This document shows, in pieces, positions 1 through 9,969 of a stretch of 64,000 bases of DNA. The notes beneath the pieces are model-generated. The model was given only the letters and a program-made list of their open reading frames with translations, had not been told where the DNA came from and searched no databases. Both the position numbers and the translations under genes were made by a program. The number at the start of each line of letters is the position of its first letter. The stretch's first letter is position 1. This stretch comes from Arbacia lixula. Taxonomy: Eukaryota; Echinodermata; Echinoidea; Arbacioida; Arbaciidae. The stretch covers positions 6,778,866 to 6,842,865 of the forward strand of contig OZ022583.1 of the NCBI GenBank assembly GCA_963669155.1, given 5' to 3'.

Positions 1-3000
1 TTTTTCGATTCATATGGCAATATGATGACGTCACAATGTACTTACCGGTAAAATGACACATAAAATCACATCTAGATTTTATACTCTTTCCAAATATTAA
101 AAAAAAAATAGGGGTCACCGGCCATTCTGAAGAGGTATGGCCGTTTGAAGACAGTCATGTTTTTTACAATATTTGCACACAAAAACGTATTGACGCACGC
201 GCGGACTTTCAACTTTGACGCACTCTCACGACCTTGTTTTTGCATGGAAATGGCTCAAAATTTCAGGATGTAATGTTAGTAGTATCAGAAATGTAAATCC
301 AGGAGAAAAACGGAATTTTGACGGTGCGTACGCGCTACGCACGAAAAAACGCGCGAACGCGCGCGCACGCACGGAAATTTTTGAAATGCTAGAAATGGCC
401 TGAAACATATGCAAAACAATTTTGAGTTTATATGGAGCATTTTAAAATTTTGCGCGCGCGTTTTTGCACTAACGTACGCGACGCGCGCATTTTTATTTAT
501 TGAAATTAATTGTATTATCATTAAATTTATGCATATGAATTTTCATTGGCTATAAATGATTGGTTCTAGAGCTACATGAGGTAATAGGTTTTCATTAAAC
601 TGCTCGTAGATGACGTCACGATAACGTCATGACCTTGAAAATGTTGCTGGACCATGTTCACATATATGTCCATACATGATGAACATTTCATGAAATATGG
701 CCCATGCATTGTTGAGATATTCATGTAACAAAAATTTGGAATAAAAATAAATAAATAATAAACGAGACATACTTGTGGACAAGTATAAGGTGGTCTGCAT
801 TGGCAAATTCATGCACTGACATGGGCTAGAAAATGCACGGTGATATGGACCTTCAATCGTGACACCATCTATTCATAAGCAACCAGAGACTCCGCTCAAG
901 AAAGCTCATAGCGCACCTACAATGTCTACTAACATACATTTCAGAGACATGCCTAAATGGTTACATGTATATTGTGCTAACATGTAATTAATAGCCACGT
1001 TAGATAAAGGGGCGAGAGAAAACGAATGGGAAAGAAAATCTCAAAGAGAAAGACAAAGTGAGGGATAGAACAGAAGAAGATGGCAAAAGAAACATTGTAA
1101 AAGGAATGCGAAAATTTACCCTACCCACTCCAGGAATCGAACCGGGGGCCTCGAGATCTTAAAACGCGGCGCCTTACCAATTTAGCCACATATCTTCCCA
1201 TTCACTTAACACGTAATGCCCAGGAGGGGCTAGAATGATTAAGAAATTGATATTCAAGATGAAATTTCGCCATGATCGCGACATCTGATTGAAAAATAAA
1301 GATGACGTCCCCGAAAGCTAGTAGACTCAGCTACAACATACTAAAATTTCAGAGTAACAGAATTGAACATAAGTGAGATACAGCTCCTAGAAGATCGTCA
1401 TGTCATTTAATAAATACCCCTTCCATTGACATAACACGTACTTACGATCGATTTTGACATTAATGTCTATAATCAAATTCATACCATGAAGATAGAATCC
1501 TATGGAAATATTAGGGCTACTTTCTCATAGAGCAATGTCTCAGCTATCACATACTGAAATTTGGAACAAAATTGACCAAAGATTACTGAGATACGCAAGA
1601 ACGGGTAAAAAAGTTTATGACGTCATACATGAAAATTGATTTTTTTCGATTCATATGGCAATATGATGACGTTACGATGTATTTAACGACCAAATGATAC
1701 ATGAAATAGCATCTACAGTTCCCACTCTTTCAAAATATGAAAAAAAAAATGGGGGTCACCAGCCATTCTGAGGAGCTATGGCCGATTGAAGGTGGTCATG
1801 TTTTTGCACACAAAAACGTATTGACGCACGCGCGGACTTTGAACTTTGACGCACCCGCACGACCTTATTATTGCATAGAAATGGCTCAAAATTTCAGGAT
1901 GTGTTGTTTGCAGTGTCAGAAACATGAATCCAGTGAAAAAACAGTTTTCCGACGTTGCGTTTGCTAAACGCACGGAAAAACGCGCGCGCGCGCGCGTACG
2001 CGCGGAAATTTAAAAAATGCTAGAAATGGCATCAAACATATGCAAAACAATTTCTAGATGATTTGGAGCATTTTTTTATTTTACGCGCGCGTTAATGCAC
2101 TAACGTACGCGTACGCGCGCGTTTTTTTTCATTGAAATTAATTGTCTTGTCATTAATTATATACATGCCAAATTTCATTACACAGAGATGAACGGTTTTA
2201 GAGCTACATGAAATAATAGATTTTCATTAAATTGCTCGTGCATGACGTCACGATTACGTAATGACCTTGAAAATGTTCCTGGCACATGTTTACATATATA
2301 CCTATACATGATGAACATTTGATGAAACATGGTCCATGCATTGTTGAGATATCCATGTCACAAAAAATAGGAATAAAAATAAATAATAATAATAATAACG
2401 AGACATACTTGTGGACAAGTATAAGGTGGTCTGCATTGGCAAATTCATGCACTGGCATGGGCTGGTAAATGCACGTTCATAAAACATCGCCTTACCCATT
2501 GAGCCACAAATCTTCGCATTCACCTTTCACGTAATGCCCGCCAGCAGTGGCTAGAATGATTAAGAAATCGATATTCAAGCTGAAATTTCACCATGATCCT
2601 GACATCTGATTAAAAAGTGGAGCGGCAAATCCGAAAGCTCGTAGACTGAGCTACAACATACTAAAATTTCAGAGTAACAGATTCAAAAATCAGCGAGATA
2701 CAGCCCCTAGTAGGTCGTCATGTCATTTCATAAATACCCCTTCCTTTGACATAACACGTACATGCGTCCGATTATGACACCAATGCGTAAAATGTAATTT
2801 ACACCATGAAGACGTCATCAAAATGACAAATAAACGACAATTTTTTATAGAAGAAGGTCTCAGCTACAACATAGTGAAATTTGGCAGAAAATTGACCAAG
2901 GATTACTGAGATATGCAAAAGCGGGCAAAAAAAATCATGACGTCATAATTGAAAATTCATTTTTTCGATTCATATGGCAATATGATGACGTCACGATGTA

Positions 3001-5049
3001 CTTACCGGTAAAATGACACATGAAATGACATCTACATTTCATATTCTTTCCAAATATTAAACAAAAAATGGGGGTCACTGGCCATTCTGAAGAGCTATGG
3101 CCGATTGAAGGTAGTCATGTTTTTTGCAATATTTGCACACAAAAACGTATTGACGCACGCGCAGACTTTCAACTTTGACGCACCCGCACGACCTTGTTAT
3201 TGCATGGAAATGGCTCAAAATGACAGGATGTGTTGTATGTAGTGTCAGTAACATGAATCTAGTAAAAAAACGGAATTTTGACGTTTTGTTCGCATTACGC
3301 ACGGAAAAACGCGCGAACGCGCGCGCACGCGCGGAAATTTTTGAAATGCTTGAAATTGCTTAAAACATATGCAAAACAATTTTGAGTTGATTCTGAGCAT
3401 TTTTAAATTTTGCGCGTTTTTGCACTAACGTACGCGTACGCACGCGTTTTTATTTAGTGAGATTAATTGGCTTATTATTAATTTCATGCATGTCAAATTT
3501 CATTATATATCAACGATTGGTTCAAAAGATATGTCCAATAATCGATTTTCATTAAATTGCTCGTAGATGACGTCACGATGACGTCATGACCTTGAAAATG
3601 TTGCTGGAACATGTTCATGTACATACCCATGCATGATGAAGATTTCATGAAAAATGGCCCATGCATTGAAGAGATATATATGCCACAAAAATTAGGAATA
3701 AAAATAAATAAATAACGAGACATACTTGTGGACAAGTATAAGGTGGTCTGCATTGGCAAATTCATGCACTGGCATGGGCTGGTAAATGAACGTTCTTAAA
3801 ACATCGCCTTACTAATTGAGCCACAAATCTTCGCATTCACTTTTCACGTAATGCCCGCTAGCAGTGGCTAGAATGATTTAGAAATCGATATTCAAGCTGA
3901 AATTTTGCCATGATCCCGATATCTAATAAAAAATGGAGACCACATGGCTGAAAGCTACTAGATTCAGCTACAACATACTACAATTTCAGAGTAAAAGATC
4001 GTAACATAGGAAAAGATATAGCTCCTAAAAGATTGCCATGTCATTTCATGATTTCAAATAAATGACCCTCCCATTGACATTACACGTGAAAACGTGTGAT
4101 TCTGACTTTAATGCCTATAATCATATTTTTTACCTTGAAGACGTTTACGAATTGAAAAGTTAGGGCAAGCCTGCCACAGAGCAATGTCCTAGGCACAACA
4201 TACTGAAATTTGGGAAAAAATTGACAAACGATTACTGAGATATGCAAAAGCGGGTAAAAAAGTTCATGACGTCATAATTGAAAATTCACTTTTTCGATTC
4301 ATATGGCAATATGATGACGTCAACATGTACTTACTGGTAAAATGACACATGAAATGACATCTACATTTCATACTTTTTCTAAATATAAAAAAAAAATTGG
4401 GGGTCACCGGCCATTCTGAGGAGCTATGGCCGATTGAAGGTAGTCATGTTTTTTGCAATATTTGCACACAAAAACGTATTGACGCACGCGCAGACTTTGA
4501 ACTTTGACGCACCCGCACGACCTTGTTATTGCATGGAAATGGCTCAAAATGACAGGATGTGTTGTATGTAGTGTCAGTTACATGAATTGAGTAAAAAAAA
4601 ACGGAATTTTGACGTTCTATTCGCATTACGCACGAAAAAACGCGCGAACGCGCGCGCACGCGCGGAAATTTTTGAAATGCTGGAAATGGCCTAAAACATA
4701 TGCAAAACAATTTTGAGTTGATTTGGAGCATTTTAAAATTTTGCGCGCGCGTTTTTGCACTAACGTACGCGTACGCGCGCGTTTTTATTTACTGAAATTA
4801 ATTATATTATTATTAAATTGATGCATGTCAATTTTCATCAGCTATAAATGATTGGTTCTAGAGCTACATGAGGTAATAGGTTTTCATTAAACTGCTCGTA
4901 GATGACGTCACGATGACGTCATGACCTTGAAAATGTTGCTGGACCATGTTCTTATATATACCTATACATGGTAAAAATTTCATGAAACATGGACTATGCA
5001 TTGTTGAGATATCAATGCCACAAAAATTTGGAATAAAAATAAATAAATA
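1..5049. repeat. Tandem array of ~1.32-kb CpG-rich units
   Basis: Each unit opens with the same landmark (TTTTTCGATTCATATGGCAA), found near 1, 1642, 2961 and 4290. The spacings are about 1641, 1319 and 1329 bp, and the last unit is cut off near 5049. The first spacing is longer because unit 1 keeps ~300 bp (about 831-1150) that the others lack. Within a unit the order is constant: a TGACGTCA-containing start, three blocks of alternating CG/CA, a double TGACGTCA box, an A/T-rich stretch with TAAATAA, and a degenerate tRNA-like piece. Short reading frames here are repeat-derived and differ between units, so I do not call genes. The array lies upstream of the first visible POP5 exon, in an intron or flank. 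Confidence 0.9.
1128..1200 (-). other. tRNA-like (SINE-head-like) sequence in array unit 1
   Basis: On the minus strand an A-box-like TGGCTAAATTGG is followed about 30 nt later by a perfect B box, GGTTCGATTCC, with a TTTTAAG segment between them that resembles a Leu(UAA) anticodon loop. The T stem has one mismatch. The sequences flanking the two boxes do not pair as an acceptor stem, so this is not a functional tRNA gene. It looks like the head of a tRNA-derived SINE or a tRNA relic. Units 2 and 3 keep only the A-box side (near 2485-2520 and 3800-3835), because the B-box side is missing there. Confidence 0.55.
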
Positions 5050-5083
5050 AATAATAAAGAAAGAAAATTCGGACAAACACAAG

Positions 5084-5114
5084 AGGTGATCTGCCATGGC
5101 ATGGCAGACCACCT
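5084..5114. repeat. Palindrome at the end of the array
   Basis: TCTGCCATGGCATGGCAGA (5090-5108) is a perfect inverted repeat, and the pairing extends imperfectly to AGGTGAT/ACCACCT. The right arm is the reverse complement of the AAGGTGGTCTGC motif found inside the array units. The array therefore ends in a short inverted copy of its own sequence. Confidence 0.7.
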
Positions 5115-5354
5115 AAAAAGCCTTTTGTGGTTGGATGATAGTTAAAAAAAAAAAGCCTTCTGCTTTGTTGTCTAGAGTAATGCAAAGTTATTTTGAAATA
5201 ATCTGTCATTTAAATTGTAAAAAAGGGGGTGGGGTATCGGGTATTTAGAAATAGCACATGTTTCATATCCAATGATCATTGTTTCTCCTGATAAATACTG
5301 TAGATTTATTATTTCACTGCTACAATCTCTGTCCTTGTTGTTCTACGTCCACAG

Positions 5355-5492
5355 TGAAGTACGTGGGACCACAGACCAACACGGTGTTGATCAAGGTCCG
5401 GCACAGAGCGGTCAAGTTCCTGACCTCCTCTCTCCCGTTTGTCAAGACCGTATCCAGCATTCCCTGTTGCTTCCAGACCCTCCATGTTGCTG
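5355..5492 (+). CDS. POP5: POP5 internal exon 1 of 3 visible
   Basis: The acceptor is CCACAG|TGAAGT and the donor GCTG|GTGAGT. It encodes KYVGPQTNTVLIKVRHRAVK, then FLTSSLPFVKTV and CCFQTLHVAG. This is the central strand-rich part of the POP5 fold. It starts in phase 2, so a first base of a Val codon comes from an upstream exon that I cannot see. Confidence 0.92.
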
Positions 5493-7348
5493 GTGAGTTA
5501 CAATTTCAACTCCAGGGCCATGTCGCATATAGGTTTTCAATTATTGTAACTTTCCATCAATGGTAACTACCATGGCAACCGCCAATGAGCTCTCATTATT
5601 GCACATGTTGCCGTGGTAGTTACCATTGATGGTAAGTTACAATAATTGAAAACTTCTTTGCAACATGGTCCAGGGCCTCTTCTTAAAAAGAGTTGCGATT
5701 GATGTGAGTCAATCCAAACCCCTATCTCCAATGTACGGGTTACAATTGATAACACTCACAAGTCAAGTTGTGATCAATCGCAAAGCTTTATGAGACAGGG
5801 ACATGGCCTACTTAGCCTGGTTTTAAAGCTCTTGTACATTTCTTCCAATAATTCAAACTAATCAAAATCCAGCTCTGACAGGAATACTTTTCCTTCTTAA
5901 GTTTTTCAAACAAGGACAGTCTGTGACAAGTGACTTGGTGTGTGAGTACCAGACCCCATTTTAAAGAACAAATAGAGGGGCACACACCTCTTGCGTCCCT
6001 GTCCGGATCTCCCATGGGTTCTGACTGTATTATTTGTCCAAGAGTCTGAAGAAATAAATGGGTAGGGCATGATTACTAATCCATGTTGTGTTTCATTGAT
6101 CCACCAGGCACCATCAGAGCATGTCAGAAGTTCCTGGTCAAACACAACAGAAGGCAACTGACCATCCTCTTCAGCCAAAGCAAGACCCAAGGTAACAGGA
6201 GAGGTCAAATCATCAAAACATGTTTGTGTTCTACTCCTTGCTACTTGTCGAAATTAACTCTTTGCGTGCCACGTGTGTATTTATTCACAAAATAAAGAGC
6301 ACTATTTTGTCAGGCACAAGAAGGGTTAAAGGAAAGGGGAAGAAGTGGTAGAGATCAGGAAAACTTTCATCAATAGGGTCTTGTTCTCTCATGACCATTG
6401 GTTAAAAAAATCATTTCAGGAAACCATGAGGAAATCCTATCAAAGTTAGGAAATTATTGAAGTTATACCAAATCCAGAACTTGGGATGATGGCAGAATAC
6501 TGTATACGCCATATATTTTGCGAGTCTAATTTTTTGCGAATCAGGACTTCACAACAATTTCACGAGTGGTTACATTTGAGGTCGTGGAGTACTGGTACTA
6601 GTAGTACATGTGCTCGAGCACGTCGTATTCATAATTTCACGTGTTGCTAAATTCGCGAATAGTCCAGATTCGCGAAATTCATGAAAATGAAAATGTATAC
6701 AGTAGTCCTGCCATGATTATGGTTCATAATCTGTGCCACGATTTCTTGAGACCTTTAATGTATGATTATGGTTATTTTGTACATACAAGGCTAAAATTGC
6801 ATTGTTGTTTTTGTTTGTTTTTTGTGGAAAAATAAATTGAATCTTGAAATTGAATCTTGAATTGCATCTTGAATGTACCTTAGTTCTCATGAAATTAAAT
6901 AACTATGTGTGTATGAGTCGGACTGTAACATTTTGAGTCTCATTTTTCAATGGGAAATAACCCCTTATGCCATGTGTCAAGTGATTTTAATAAACAAACC
7001 TGCAAGACCACAAAGCCTGACCAAAATATAACATCTGTGTGTGGAATCTGTACATCTGTTCATCATTTGGTTGTTTTCAGTATTTTTAGTGTTTAGAATG
7101 GAATTTCCATGGAGGAAGTTCTTGACAACTGTCAAACTCAAGCACATTAGGTTTATAGTTTATTATACATTCATCATAATTATTTCCTCATTTGATTCGC
7201 TACCCCTTTTTTCTCACCAGCTGAGAAAAATGCAGTGCTGGAGTCCATCAAGAGGTGTGGGGCCAAGGAAACAAAATGGACGGATTGGACCGACCCTAAA
7301 GAGCAATCAGACTCTGAGAATGAAGACAATAGCGACATTGACAGCTGA
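5355..7348 (+). CDS. POP5: POP5, RNase P/MRP protein subunit (3' exons only)
   Basis: Joined exons 5355-5492, 6108-6191 and 7221-7348. POP5 is a small protein shared by RNase P, which removes tRNA 5' leaders, and RNase MRP, which processes rRNA; both act in the nucleus and nucleolus. The first exon ends CCFQTLHVAG and the second begins GTIRACQKFLVKHNRRQL, the hallmark POP5 segment (vertebrate proteins have a near-identical TLHVGGTIRTCQKFL stretch). The third exon gives an acidic tail ending SENEDNSDIDS and TGA, as in other animal POP5 proteins. All splice sites are GT-AG and the phases agree (2/1, 2/1, 2/0). The N-terminal part (about 65 residues in other animals, by alignment from memory) is missing. 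No start exon is visible between the array and 5355, so the 5' exons probably lie upstream of the window. The gene converges with SERCA. Confidence 0.93.
5512..5677. mobile_element. Hairpin MITE, family A, copy 1
   Basis: An almost perfect 165-bp inverted repeat: the left arm starts CCAGGGCCATG and the right arm ends CATGGTCCAGGGCC. The arms share the internal words TTTTCAATTATTGTAAC and CCATCAATGGTAACTACCAT (as reverse complements). A second copy lies at 47243-47399. It encodes nothing and sits in the POP5 intron. Confidence 0.85.
5678..5806 (-). mobile_element. MITE, family B (GAGTTGCGATTGAT), copy 1
   Basis: The ends carry GAGTTGCGATTGAT on one side and ATCAATCGCAAAGC on the other, with a middle that includes CTCCAATGTACGGGTTAC. 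The same element, in the opposite orientation, is present twice in SERCA introns (37270-37413 and 37688-37812), and a fragment lies near 28868-28940. Confidence 0.75.
6108..6191 (+). CDS. POP5: POP5 internal exon 2 of 3 visible
   Basis: The acceptor is CCACCAG|GCACC and the donor CCAAG|GTAACA. It encodes GTIRACQKFLVKHNRRQLTI and ends LFSQSKTQ. This is the most conserved helix of the family. It starts in phase 2, completing a Gly codon, and ends in phase 1. Confidence 0.94.
6254..6329. mobile_element. Tiny TTAA-flanked inverted-repeat element
   Basis: TTAACTCTTTGCGTGCC at the left and GGCACAAGAAGGGTTAA at the right form imperfect terminal inverted repeats, with TTAA at both ends. At 76 bp it is non-coding. 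The TTAA ends are what piggyBac-type transposition leaves, but an ancient solo element cannot be proved. Confidence 0.55.
6498..6703. mobile_element. MITE with TACTGTATAC-type ends
   Basis: The left end is TACTGTATACGCC and the right end GTATACAGTA. Subterminal TTTTGCGAG/TTCGCGAA words are also inverted between the two sides. It lies in the second visible POP5 intron. The CAGTATAC-like end with flanking TA suggests a Tc1/mariner-type non-autonomous element. Confidence 0.65.
7221..7348 (+). CDS. POP5: POP5 last coding exon
   Basis: The acceptor is TTCTCACCAG|CTGAG and the stop is TGA at 7346-7348. The exon encodes AEKNAVLESIKRCGAKETKW followed by an acidic tail rich in D, E and S. Acidic C-termini are usual in animal POP5. 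The last coding bases are also the start of a degenerate tandem repeat that continues into the 3' flank. Confidence 0.9.
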
Positions 7349-7744
7349 GGGATAGAAGAAAATGAACAGCGCTCGATCTATAGCGTTTTGTTTCCCCCGG
7401 GACAACTATGTAGTCCGAGGATGGAGCCTAATGAACAGCTCTCGATGTGACTCAAAGAGATAGGGAAGAATTCAGCAACGTTTTGAGAAGGAAGATGATA
7501 GCTACATCGACAGCCAAAGGATCGTGGAACCCTATGATGAGCACTCGATCTAGCATTCTGTCTGCCCTGAGGTGATCATAAAATCCCAGGGAGATACATG
7601 AAGGTGCGAACGTTAGACTTGCTTTGAGAAGGAAGCCAATAGCCGATAGCCAAGCTATAGAACTAAATGGACAGCCCTTGATCTAGCATTCTGTAAACCC
7701 CATGGAGACTGTAAAATCTCAGTGAGATAGGGGCAGAAGTCTCT

Positions 7745-8177
7745 AAGGAATAGTTCACCCTGAAATTATTTTTGTTTCAATAAAAGCAGACACATGAAAG
7801 AAAAGTATTAGGGAAGGTTTGATGAAAATCCATCAAAGGGGAAGAACATTGTGATCATGTAAAAAAAAAAATGAAAATGTACACTTTCTAAAAAAAAAAA
7901 AAAATGCATTCTTGTACCTACGCATTTGATACATGATCAGAAATATTTTTACATACATACCTGTATGCCAAAAAATAATTCTGTTGTCAAAAACAGAAAA
8001 AGAGCAATTTATGTAATTGTATTGTACACAACACAGGGGAGAGCACCTCGCACATGAAATTTCAAAATCTAATCACTCTCTTTTCCTTTGACCGATTTTC
8101 GTCAAACCTTCACTAATATGTTTCTTTCATGATTCTGCTTTTATTGAAACCAACTTATCAGGGTGAACTATCCCTTT
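7745..8177. mobile_element. MITE, family C (GATAGTTCACCCTGA ends)
   Basis: Long inverted repeats of about 100 bp: the left arm runs AAGGAATAGTTCACCCTG and then TTTCAATAAAAGCAGA; the right arm carries the reverse complements TCTGCTTTTATTGAAA and CAGGGTGAACTATCCCTTT. The centre is A/T-rich. An AATAAA inside the left arm (7779-7784) could serve as a POP5 polyadenylation signal, which I cannot confirm. Confidence 0.85.
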
Positions 8178-8337
8178 AAGAATGAAGACAGTAAGGACAT
8201 CATCAGCTGAAAGATCCTGAAACCCCATCTGCAACCCTCCTTCAATCTAGCATTCTGTATCCCTGAAGGAGACTATCAAATCCCTGAGAGATGGGTGCAG
8301 AGGTCAGACTCCGGAGGGAGACGATAGCTGATGGACA

Positions 8338-8535
8338 TACAGTGAAACCTGTCTATAGTGGCCACCCAAGGGAAACACAAATTGTGGCCTTTATAGACAG
8401 GTGGCTGCTGAAGACAGGTTCTGTAACACATGATCTCTCTCCGGGGGAATCATTTTAGTGACCACTGTAGACAGGTTGGCTGCTATAGACAGGTGGCTGC
8501 GAAGACAGGTGGCCGTGAAGACAGATTTGACTGTA
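8338..8535. mobile_element. TA-flanked MITE, CAGTGAAACCTGTC ends
   Basis: The left end is CAGTGAAACCTGTCTATAGT and the right end is AGACAGATTTGACTG, a matching inverted repeat with TA on each side. Internally the word GACAGGTGGCTG recurs. The end structure and TA duplication point to an IS630/Tc1/pogo-type non-autonomous element. Confidence 0.75.
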
Positions 8536-9064
8536 TCTCCATGTATAGCCCTCAATCTAGTATTCTGTATCCCCAAAGAGGACTTCTGTAGTCCCTGATT
8601 GGTCAGCTTACCTGTGGAGTCCAATCCATTCTAGTGGAGGGATTCCAAGGTAAGTTTATATATTGGGAGGAATCTCAGAAGACATGTTGTATAGCAGTGC
8701 TATCCCCTTAAGATGTCCATAGTACTGTAGGCTTGATTCCAGGCTGTTTTTTAAACCAAATTATTCAGTAAACAGAATCATAATGAATGGTTGCTGGGAC
8801 TATTTACCATCCACTGATTGACGGACAATCTTCAGTCCAAAGTGTTTATTTGTCATCAATTTTGTATGAAATCTATCTGACTTGTACTCATTAAATTGTG
8901 ATGAATGTGTAAATACTGTGTGGGTTTATTGTTGGGTGTTCATTCAGTTGTGATGCTTTACTGTCAAGTTTAAGTGACAACATCCATGTGAACCCATTCA
9001 GTCCCATAAGCACTTATTGTGTCATTATGAGCATGGGAGTGTCATTGGCTGGTACCGAGGTGGG

Positions 9065-9411
9065 TTAAAGGTAGCCCATCCCTTTTGCAGACCTAATTCT
9101 GAAAGTACCCTGGCTTTGTCATCATATGAGAGAGAGTGGCTATACAGTGTATAACCTTTCCCTGGAAGCGAAAAAGTGTAATATTTGGTTTTGAGGAAAT
9201 AATCTTTGATAAGTGATTGAGCTTTCTTTTTTTCGTACCACGAAAATAGTCAAATCTCAGTGAAAACTAGTCAGATTTTAATTTATTCTATGGGAGTTAT
9301 AGTACCTCTGACCTTAAAATTTCACAGTTGGTATCCCAAAGATACATGCTAAATATGTGCAAACTTTCTTGAAGTTTGTAGATGTTTGTAAAAGGGATGG
9401 GCCATCTTTAA
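9065..9411. mobile_element. TTAA-flanked MITE, family F, copy 1
   Basis: The left end is TTAAAGGTAGCCCATCCCTT and the right end is AAGGGATGGGCCATCTTTAA, an inverted repeat ending in TTAA on both sides. Inside is TTTCGTACCACGAAAATAG, itself a small palindrome. A related copy in the reverse orientation lies at 36803-37206 in a SERCA intron. Confidence 0.8.
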
Positions 9412-9472
9412 TGTGTAAAGGAGGTTTGAAATGGTGGAAGGACAACAGGACCCACCACAGAATGATTACCAG

Positions 9473-9629
9473 TACAGTCCAATCCCGTCATAACAAGGTG
9501 CTCGTAACCAAGTTAATTTCCTTGTTATAACAAAATATTGTGACAGCTAAAGGCATAAGACCAGGAGAATTGCCTCATTATATTGAAATCTTGTTATATC
9601 CAGGCTCGTTTTAACAGGAGTAGACTGTA
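9473..9629. mobile_element. TA-flanked pogo/Tigger-like MITE
   Basis: CAGTCCAATCCCGTCATAAC at the left and GTTTTAACAGGAGTAGACTG at the right are imperfect inverted repeats with TA on both sides. Length is about 153 bp; it is non-coding. The CTTGTTATA words recur internally. Confidence 0.7.
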
Positions 9630-9969
9630 TATATTTGGAGGCATATCCATTGTGATAACGAACAATATAACCAAGTTTGTACATTGTTAAATATAAGAAA
9701 AGGCAACTTGAAATTTGGGATCAGATAGGTCAAAAGTCAGGGTCACTGTTTGCATGATAAGTCAAGAAATATTTTGACCAAAGTTCGTGAAAGTTGGTAA
9801 AAGGACTATAACAGGAGACTTGTCTGATTAGATTTTGAGTCATGTCATGGACAAAGGTCAGACTTGGTTGAAAGTCAAAACAAATGTTCATGGCATCAGA
9901 CACAAAAACCAACTTGCAACACATATTTCTCACAGATTGATGACACAACAAAGAACATTTCGAGACTCA

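Larger units (their letters stand above)
7311..8600 (+). repeat. Degenerate ~140-bp tandem repeat from the POP5 3' end
   Basis: Copies begin with variants of GAGAATGAAGACAATAGCGA near 7311 (in the coding exon), 7483, 7626, 8179 and 8310. Each is followed by CTCGATCTAGCATTCTGT-like and AATCCCTGAGAGAT-like words. Two MITE-like elements (7745-8177 and 8340-8533) interrupt the series. The repeat probably forms part of the POP5 3' UTR. Only the first copy is coding. Confidence 0.7.

Noticed and set aside
1128..1200. Functional tRNA-Leu gene
   Set aside because: A and B boxes exist but the acceptor stem does not pair and the anticodon stem is imperfect.
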